Assembly (NCBI GenBank): GCA_032690845.1
Contig: CM064417.1
Location: 17,824,501 to 17,888,500 of the forward strand
Origin: Eleusine coracana subsp. coracana
Lineage: Eukaryota > Streptophyta > Magnoliopsida > Poales > Poaceae
Direction: 5' to 3'
Length of the DNA: 64,000 nt
Made by a program: the position numbers and the translations under genes. Below are positions 57,779 through 64,000 of this stretch, one piece after another. Below the pieces are notes generated by a model that ran no database searches, was not told the origin of the DNA, and worked only from the letters and a program-made list of their open reading frames with translations. Position 1 is the first letter of the stretch. The number at the start of each line of letters is the position of its first letter.

Positions 57779-59211
57779 TTAGTGCGGACTGGTCATGGGT
57801 CCCGAAACAGACTCGAAGTCGGTTTTGATTGGGCCTCCGCCTTGGCTTCCACGTCCTTGCTGGTCCTCCACGTCCCCAAGTCCTTCTCCCATCATCTTCT
57901 GGTCCTCTCCATTGTTCCTAATCATAATACAATCATTAGATAGCAAACCATTCTCAAAAGTTACATATAACAAAGAACGTAGGAATGAGCTCATCTCTAA
58001 ATTTAATCTTCGTGCACGAGCTCTAGTCATTGGACCTTGCAAGTCCAGAGTTGGAGGAGTGTTATGTGTATCCATAGAAGTGATGTCCTCATCATCCTCC
58101 CCCTCTTGAAGTGGAGTCGTCTTCAACTCAAGCTCATCCTCTTCTCCCAAGTATGGTTTCAAATCTGAAATGTTAAAAGTAGGACTAACCCTGAACTCGA
58201 GAGGCAACTCAAGTTTATATGCATTGTCATTAATCTTCTCAATTATTTTGAATGGACCATCAGCTATAGGCATCAATTTAGCCTTTGGGCACTTTCTCAA
58301 TTCTGGAAATCTATCCTTTCTTAAGTGTAACCACACTAAATCTCCTACATCAAGCTTTACTTCCTTTCTACCATTACTACCAACAATTTTATACTTTTCA
58401 TTCATCTTTTCAATGCTAAGTCTAGTGGTCTCATGCATTTTTAAAATAAATTTAGCACGCTCCTTAACATCAACATGAATTCTCTCATTAATAGGTAGAG
58501 GAAGTATATCAAGTGGAGTATGGGGATTAAAACCATACACTACCTTGAAGGGACTTACCTTAGTAGTAGAATGTGTTGCCCGATTATAAGCAAACTCAAC
58601 ATAAGGCAAACATTCTTGCTATTGCTTCAATTTTTTCTTCAAAATAGCTCTCAACATAGTGCCCAAAGTGCAGTTCACCACCTCAGCTTGTTCATCAGTT
58701 TGTGGGTGATAAATTGTAGAAAACAGCAACTTTGTTCCCAACTTATGCCAAAGTGTGTGTTAAAAGTGACTCAAGAATTTTACATTATGATTTCATCAAT
58801 ATAACTAGCATCATCAGTTTTATGACATGGTATAAAGTGTACCATCTTAGAAAAATGATCCACAACAATAACTATGCTATCACTCCCTCTCTTAGTCCTA
58901 GGCAGTTCTAAAACAAAGTCCATAGAAATATCTACCCAAGGAATAGAAGAAACAGGAAAGGGCATGTATAAACCATATGGATTCAAGGGAGACTTAGATT
59001 TTTGACATGTAGTGGAACGAGCAACAAAACGCTTAACATCTTTCCTCATCCTTGGCCAAAAGAAGTGTGTGGTCAAAATATCCCCTGTCGTTTTAGCAGC
59101 AAAATGACCCATCAATCCACTTCCATGCGCCTCCTGCAACAACAAAAGACGAACAGAACCAACTGGAATGCATAGACAGTTAGCTCTAAACAATAATCCA
59201 TCATTCAACAC
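57779..59211 (-). pseudogene. Gypsy E integrase and C-terminal region
   Basis: The first part (59,211-58,780) has the HHCC-type zinc region (HGSGLMGHFAAKTT ... CQKSK) and integrase residues WVDISMDFVLELPRTKRGSD and VVDHFSKMVHFIPC. After a broken stretch, 58,609-57,779 continues with MPYVEFAYNRATHSTTKVSP, the HLRKDRFPELRK and VSPTFNISDLKPY segments, and a tail ending SGPMTSPH. In the family integrase inserts element DNA into the genome. The frame shift between the parts (about 58,610-58,780) and stops abolish this. Confidence 0.9.
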
Positions 59212-59442
59212 AAATTTGTTCTAAGCACGACCTTCTTTACAGTGCAGTAATACATCCTTAAAATCAACATCATCATCATATTATTCTTTAATTGCCTCAA
59301 ATCCAGAAATTTTACAATCAAGTTGAGACAACAAAGTATAGCGCCTCGATAAAGCATCAGCAATCACATTATCCTTCCCTTTCTTATGTTTGATAATACA
59401 AAAAAGACTCAATAAATTCAACCCATTTTGCATGTCTATGGT

Positions 59443-59943
59443 TCAAATTGTATTATGAGGAAATATATTAAGCGATTCATGATCAGAATGAATAATAAAT
59501 TCTTTGGGCAACAAATAATGATGCCACGTCTCTAAGGAACATACAAGTGCATATAATTCCTTATCATAAGTGGAGTAATTCAAAACATGCCCAGTAATTT
59601 TCTTGCTAAAGTATGCAACCGGTTTACCATCTTGCATCAAAACACCACCAATGCCTATACCACTAGCATCACATTCAAGCTCAAAAGTGTTATCAAAATT
59701 GGGAAGTTGCAGCTATGATGCATGTGTAAGTTTGTCCTTCAAAGCATCAAAGGACTCATGATGTACCTTATCCCAATGGAACTCAACACCCTTCTTTGTC
59801 AACTCATGCAATGGTGCAGCAGTGGTGCTGAAATCTTTGACAAAGCGACGGCAGAAACCTGTGAGACCAAGAAAACTACTCACCTGTGTGATAGTCGTTG
59901 GTACCGGCCAGCTCTCTATGGCTTCAATCTTTGCCTCATCCAC
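59443..59943 (-). pseudogene. Gypsy E RNase H and RT connection region
   Basis: 59,943-59,713 encodes WPVPTTITQVSSFLGLTGFC and FHWDKVHHESFDALK. 59,640-59,443 encodes KPVAYFSKKITG, NYSTYDKELYALV, the HYLLPKEFIIHSDHESL block. They are in separate frames. The region 59,212-59,442 continues the family sequence with stops. Confidence 0.9.
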
Positions 59944-59952
59944 CTAAATTCC

Positions 59953-60620
59953 CTATGGAGTCACAACATAGCCAAGAAAAGAGACTCGATCCGTGCAAAA
60001 GGTGCACATCTCAATGTTACCAAATAAACGTGCAGCTCGAAAAGCATAAAAAACAGCACGCAAATGATTCGTATGTTCATCTATAGATTTGCTATAAATC
60101 AAGATATTATCAAAGTAAACTACCACAAATCTGTCAATGTAAGCTCTTAAAACCTCATTCATTAAATGCATGAAAGTACTAGGTACATTAGTTAACCCAA
60201 AAGGCATTACTAACCACTGATATAATCCAAATTTGGTTTTAAAAGCTGTCTTCCATTCATCTCCAAGTTTCATTCTAATTTGATGGTAGCCACTACGCAA
60301 GTCAATTTTAGTAAAAATTATAGCACTGCATAACTCATCAAATATGTTGTCTAGCCTAGGAATAGGATGATGATACCTAATAGTAATGTTATTAATGACA
60401 CTATAATCTACACACATACGTCAAGGACCATCTTTCTTAGGAACCAAAAGTACCGAACAGACATACCCATGATCCAAAAGGTCTTGAACTTGTCATTGAA
60501 TTTTCTTAGTCTCCTCAGGGTTGGTCCTATAGGCAGCATGGTTTGGTAAAGTAGCACCCGGAATCAAATTAATTTGATGCTCAATCCCTCTCAAAGGTGG
60601 TAATCCCAGAGATATCTCAG
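59953..60620 (-). pseudogene. Gypsy E reverse transcriptase with changed active site
   Basis: It contains HINLIPGA-like and RTNPEET lead-in parts (60,600-60,440), MCVDYSVINNITIRYHHPIP, IFTKIDLRSGYHQIRM (first catalytic Asp), FGLYQWLVMPFGLTNVPSTF, and YFDNILIYSKSIDEH near 60,105. The usual YFDD box reads YFDN. A stop at about 60,420 precedes MCVDYS. The family copies element RNA into DNA; this copy could not. Confidence 0.92.
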
Positions 60621-60803
60621 CTGGGAAAACATCCTCATACTCCTACAAAATGTTAGTGACAGCAGGAGGCAAAGCACTAAAAGCAATATCATCAAATAAA
60701 AGAAAGCTTGTTTGCATATCAAAGCATAGCAAATATCACCATCAACAGAAATTTCAGCAAGTTCAGTTTTTGTTGCAAGACATGAACGATCTTGTAATTT
60801 AAT

Positions 60804-61380
60804 TCAAGCACCCTTAGAAGTTGAAGAATCATTAACAGTACTAGGTATAGAATTAGAATTAATAGTTTGCTGAATTTCAGGATCTTTATTTTTCAAACTA
60901 GCAGCTCTTTCTAAATTAGCTTGTACAAATTCAGCAGGGATCATTGGTAACAAAGTAATTTTAGTTACTTTATGTATAAAAGTGTACTTATGACTTTTAC
61001 CATGGAGTACAGTATCATTATCAAATTTCCAAGGTCTACCCAATAAAAGTGAACATGCTTCCATGGGTACAATATCACAATCAACAAAATTAGCATAATA
61101 ACCAATGAAAAAAAGAACTCTGCAAGTTTGTGATACCTTAGCTTTTCCAGAGTTGTTTAACCACTGAGTGTAGTATGGATGTGGATGTGGGAGTGTGGTC
61201 AAGGCAAGCTTCATGACCACATCATAACTTACCAAGTTATTGCAGCCCCCACCATCAATGATGACACGTGCTCAACGGTTCTTGATTTCGAAGAAAATCT
61301 GGAACAAGTTGTGATGCTACATCGTCTCGGGCTGCTAAACTTGTGTGCTAAGCACACACTGAACAATAATATTCATGTAG
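60804..61380 (-). pseudogene. Gypsy E gag end and retropepsin-like protease
   Basis: The minus strand carries a gag-end stretch with two stop codons in place of family residues (VLSTQV, HHNLFQIFFEIKNR), then the protease motif RVIIDGGGCNNLVSYDVVMK (usually DGGS), then ACSLLLGRPWKFDND and KYTFIHKVTKITLLPMIPAE. The rest of gag upstream is absent: the sequence changes to the inverted block at about 61,390. Confidence 0.88.
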
Positions 61381-61389
61381 CCCATGGTG

Positions 61390-62284
61390 TCTCCGCCTCC
61401 AAGGATGAGAAGGACAACACTCCTCCAACTAAGATGAAAATTCATGCGCATCACCTGAATTTACAGGTGAACTCGTTTCTAATAATTTCTTTATATGGTT
61501 TTGAGAACATATGGCTACCTAATGAATTAATTATTGTTAGGAACCATGGAGATTATGATGAGATAGATGTAGGGGTTATTGGAGGCGTCATGGGCCAGAA
61601 GGGATGTCCAAAACAACATGAAAGCTCAAATAATATCAATCTAGAGTCTGACTCGGAGTCTAGGAGCAGGTCGTACTAAAACGGACGCTCAGAACACATA
61701 CCAACTCGGATTGGGACGTTCTATATATTTCTGGAAAGATAACGAAATGAAATTTCCAACCCAACTGGTCCTATATCAAAATTCATCCCGAGCCATCAGG
61801 AATTGTCGAAACAACTCAATGTCCAGAATCTGTCATGGTGCTGCGACACTGTAATCGGCCTTTGGACCATGTATCGAGTTGAGCCCACTTAGGGCTGCAT
61901 CCAGTGGGTGGTGCATGACCCTAGGGTCCTCCTATATAACTGCCGCCTCTTCATTAGGGTTTAAGGGTTTTGCTTAGATCAATTCTGTTCATAAACAGCG
62001 TCGCCGTTCATCGGTTTGTGAGACCCCAACTTCGTGAGTTTAATCATACATCTACAATTTGGTTGCTTTCTTCTTCGTTCTTGATTATGTTCTTGATTTG
62101 CAGGCAAGGATTAGCCTTCTCAATGAGGTCAACCGTGCAACACCTGTTGATAACCAAAGGAGACGTCGTGCTGTGATTGTGGGGTTCAGAACGCGTTGTT
62201 CGGAAGCCAAATCGATTTGTGTGTCGCCTCTGACCAAATAAAGTTACTACAACCTTTAGGAAAATCAGGACCTTATTTACATCA
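61390..62284 (+). mobile_element. Inverted 3' end of a relative of Gypsy E (pol C terminus plus LTR)
   Basis: On the plus strand it encodes the same tail as E's own pol C terminus (HHLNLQVNSFL, LPNELIIVRNHGDYDE, ending SRSRSY at 61,679), then non-coding sequence and an LTR with GACCCTAGGGTC (61,917-61,928), TATATAAC and an end TTATTTACATCA at 62,284. It lies head-to-head with the minus-strand pol, in the place where gag of E should be. Either a second element inserted and was truncated, or the segment was inverted during repair. No clear TSD was found. Confidence 0.8.
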
Positions 62285-63155
62285 AGAAGTAGGCAAAGGA
62301 ACACAGTCGATAATAGGGGGCTAGATGTAAAACAGCCAAACAGCAAAATTTTAGGAGGGCTAGATGGAGCACTAGTACAAATCCCAAATTTCTTTTTTTT
62401 CTATTTTATTTTTTTGATATTTTTTTCCAACTCAGTGGCAATAAGACAGAACCCACAGAAAATTTCAGCTCAAATAGAGGTGCAATGTAGCCTACAAAAA
62501 TTCTGCAAGATTCAACAAACGTCGGTTTCAACTTGAATGAATTTTTCTTTATCTTTCTGATTTTTTTTTAATTTTTTTGAGAAACCCAAACAGCCTTTGG
62601 CGTTTGGGGCAGGCTCCAAATTGAGGCACGAAGCTCCTATAAAAATTTTAGCCCCCAAATGGAGCATCGAGCGAAAAGTTATGTTTGTTTTATTGAAGGT
62701 ATCTCAAAACCGGGTTTGAAGGAACCCAAGTCGGGTTTGTGGTCGGGTTTGGAATCGGGTAGGGATTTTTTTTATCGGGGTGGATGCAGCAGAAAGTGAT
62801 AGTTGTGAGTGTTGGTCCGAGATGTTGAGGGTGGATTTATGGTGGATTAAAGGTAGGATTAGGATGGTAGTGTCGATCAATCAACCCTAGCACACAAAGC
62901 CGAACAAAAACAGAAGGTGGTCCAGGGGGTGGCGGCTAGGGTTGCAAGGGGGAAACTACTGACAACTAAGACACAGACTAAACCAGCAACAAAACAATGA
63001 TACTAGGGCACAAGCTCAACACTACGGACTCTAAAATTGAAATATGCAAAAGGCTAAACAATGATCTGGGTGGAAAAAAATTTTGTGGTTTTCTGTGGAT
63101 GATAGGAAGAACACGAAAACTAAACTAAAGGGTAGTGCGAACTTGACGGTACACC
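62285..63155 (-). other. 5' leader of Gypsy E
   Basis: Non-coding, T-rich on the plus strand (62,390-62,430 and 62,560-62,580), without domain-bearing frames. It lies between the inverted block and the primer site. Long leaders are common in grass Gypsy elements. Confidence 0.6.
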
Positions 63156-63171
63156 TAAAGCTCTGATATCA
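63156..63171 (-). other. Primer binding site of Gypsy E
   Basis: The minus strand reads TGATATCAGAGCTTTA two bases after the LTR end, close to the initiator-Met type TGGTATCAGAGC. Confidence 0.8.
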
Positions 63172-63173
63172 CT

Positions 63174-63548
63174 TGATGTGAATAAAGATTCCCGATCTTA
63201 CGAATGGTTTTGGTAAGTTGATTTGGTCGGAGGCGACACATAAATCGATCCGGCTTTTGAACAACACGTTCTGAACCAAGTAATCGCAGCATGACGTCTT
63301 CTCTGATTATCAACTGGTGTTGCATGGTTGACCTCGCTGAGAAGGCTAATCCCGGCCTGCGAGTCAAGAACACAAGCAAGAATGAAGAAGAAAGCAACCA
63401 AATTGCAGATGTATGATTGAACTCACGAAGTTGGGGTCTCACAAACCGATATGATGGCGAAACCGTATGAACAGAATATTATAAGTAAAACCCAAACCCT
63501 AATGGAGCGGCGATGGCTGTTTATGAAGACCCTAGGGTCGTGCAAGAC
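63174..63548 (-). repeat. 5' LTR of Gypsy E, truncated
   Basis: On the minus strand it ends TCTTTATTCACATCA at 63,174 and matches the 3' LTR for about 370 bp up to GACCCTAGGGTC (63,528-63,539). Beyond 63,548 unrelated hAT-like sequence begins. Confidence 0.85.
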
Positions 63549-64000
63549 TAGGGCTGGCTGTCGAGCTGGCTCGGCTCAGCTCGCGACCAGCTCATTATAG
63601 CTTATTAGTATAGCGAGCTAGCTCAGCTCGGCTCATTATACTAATGAGTTAATATTGTAGCTCGGCTTGGCTCATTATGCTCACGAGCTAGCTCATTATA
63701 GCTCATCGAGCTTTACTTAAAAACATATTATTTTAGTCATCAATAGAAAACAAAAAAAATAACATACATCATGTAAAAATACCATATATTTTAAACCATC
63801 AAATATTTTAAGATGTAAATCAAACATTACTTATTCATATGTTCATCGATCTTGGTCACTAAAATAAGTTTTTTATAGGAAGATAATACATTCATATAAA
63901 TTTTATAACTAAGTATTCATTATAAGCTATATAAGAGAAAAATAATAGTGCTCCAATAAACTTCAAGTTCACCACTCCAGCTCATCAAGAGTAGGTTATT
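63549..64000. mobile_element. Left end of a hAT-like element (continues beyond window)
   Basis: It starts TAGGGCTGGCTGTCGAGC, followed by many GAGC(T/C)GGCTC and AGCTCATTATA units (63,560-63,715), then AT-rich DNA. A TAGGGCTGG start with GCTCGG sub-terminal repeats is a common hAT pattern in plants. TGCAAGAC (63,541-63,548) would be the 8-bp TSD; its partner is outside the window. Confidence 0.5.

Larger units (their letters stand above)
57177..63548 (-). mobile_element. Gypsy element E, minus strand, rearranged
   Basis: Minus-strand order from right to left: 5' LTR (about 63,548-63,174, truncated), primer site (63,171-63,156), leader (about 63,150-62,285), an inverted foreign block (62,284 to about 61,390), then protease, RT, RNase H and integrase (about 61,380-57,779), and 3' LTR ending at 57,177. 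The domain order protease-RT-RNase H-integrase is Ty3/Gypsy. Most of gag is missing. Stops, frameshifts and a changed RT active site show it is dead. Its left edge cuts Copia A; its right edge is cut by a hAT-like end, so no TSD pair can be seen. Confidence 0.88.

Overview
This is nuclear DNA from a flowering plant, almost certainly a grass and most like rice or a close relative. The evidence is spliced genes with GT/AG introns, Stowaway, Harbinger, CACTA and hAT transposons, an L1-type LINE, and grass-type Copia and Gypsy retrotransposons with initiator-Met tRNA primer sites. I saw no bacterial genes, CRISPR array, rRNA or tRNA.

Left part, about 1-22,680, is gene-bearing. A possible last exon of an otherwise unseen gene lies at 2,700-2,855, followed by a short CACTA element (3,048-4,019). 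A decayed E-class pentatricopeptide repeat (PPR) gene runs on the minus strand (4,988-8,663) and is split by a solo LTR (6,296-7,750). The one gene that looks intact is a three-exon, 310-residue RING-type E3 ubiquitin ligase of the LOG2-LIKE (LUL) family, exons 9,333-9,613, 14,009-14,507 and 15,620-15,772. Its first intron holds a dead LINE, itself split by a hAT-like element with a perfect 8-bp target duplication. Its second intron holds a Stowaway MITE. From 15,773 to 22,684 the DNA is AT-rich with transposon remnants and no gene I recognise.

Right part, 22,685 to the window end, is one stack of nested retrotransposons that can be read from target-site duplications (TSDs). The outermost is Copia element A (LTR 22,685-23,189; gag at 50,039; protease and integrase to 57,176; 3' end outside the window). 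Three elements sit in A: Copia B of SIRE/Opie type on the minus strand (23,892-49,381, TSD CTTAT), a short-LTR element D without recognisable genes (50,897-55,745, TSD GGTAT), and Gypsy element E on the minus strand (57,177 to about 63,548). B carries three insertions: a solo LTR F (26,584-27,763), a coding-poor Gypsy-type element C (31,705-37,716, TSD AAGAG), and B', a second copy of B's own family in opposite orientation inside B's 5' LTR (39,595-48,987, TSD CTTCT/GTTCT). D carries a Harbinger-like element. E contains an inverted 3' end of a relative and is cut at its right end by a hAT-like terminus.

All retrotransposon reading frames here are broken by stops, frameshifts or deletions, so none looks autonomous. 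B and B' have lost different parts. The most unusual structures are a duplicated LTR-plus-flank block at the 5' end of D, the head-to-head arrangement in E, and the same-family inverted nesting of B' in B. I found no gene set that amounts to a new biological system; the interest is in rearrangement history and possible small-RNA production.
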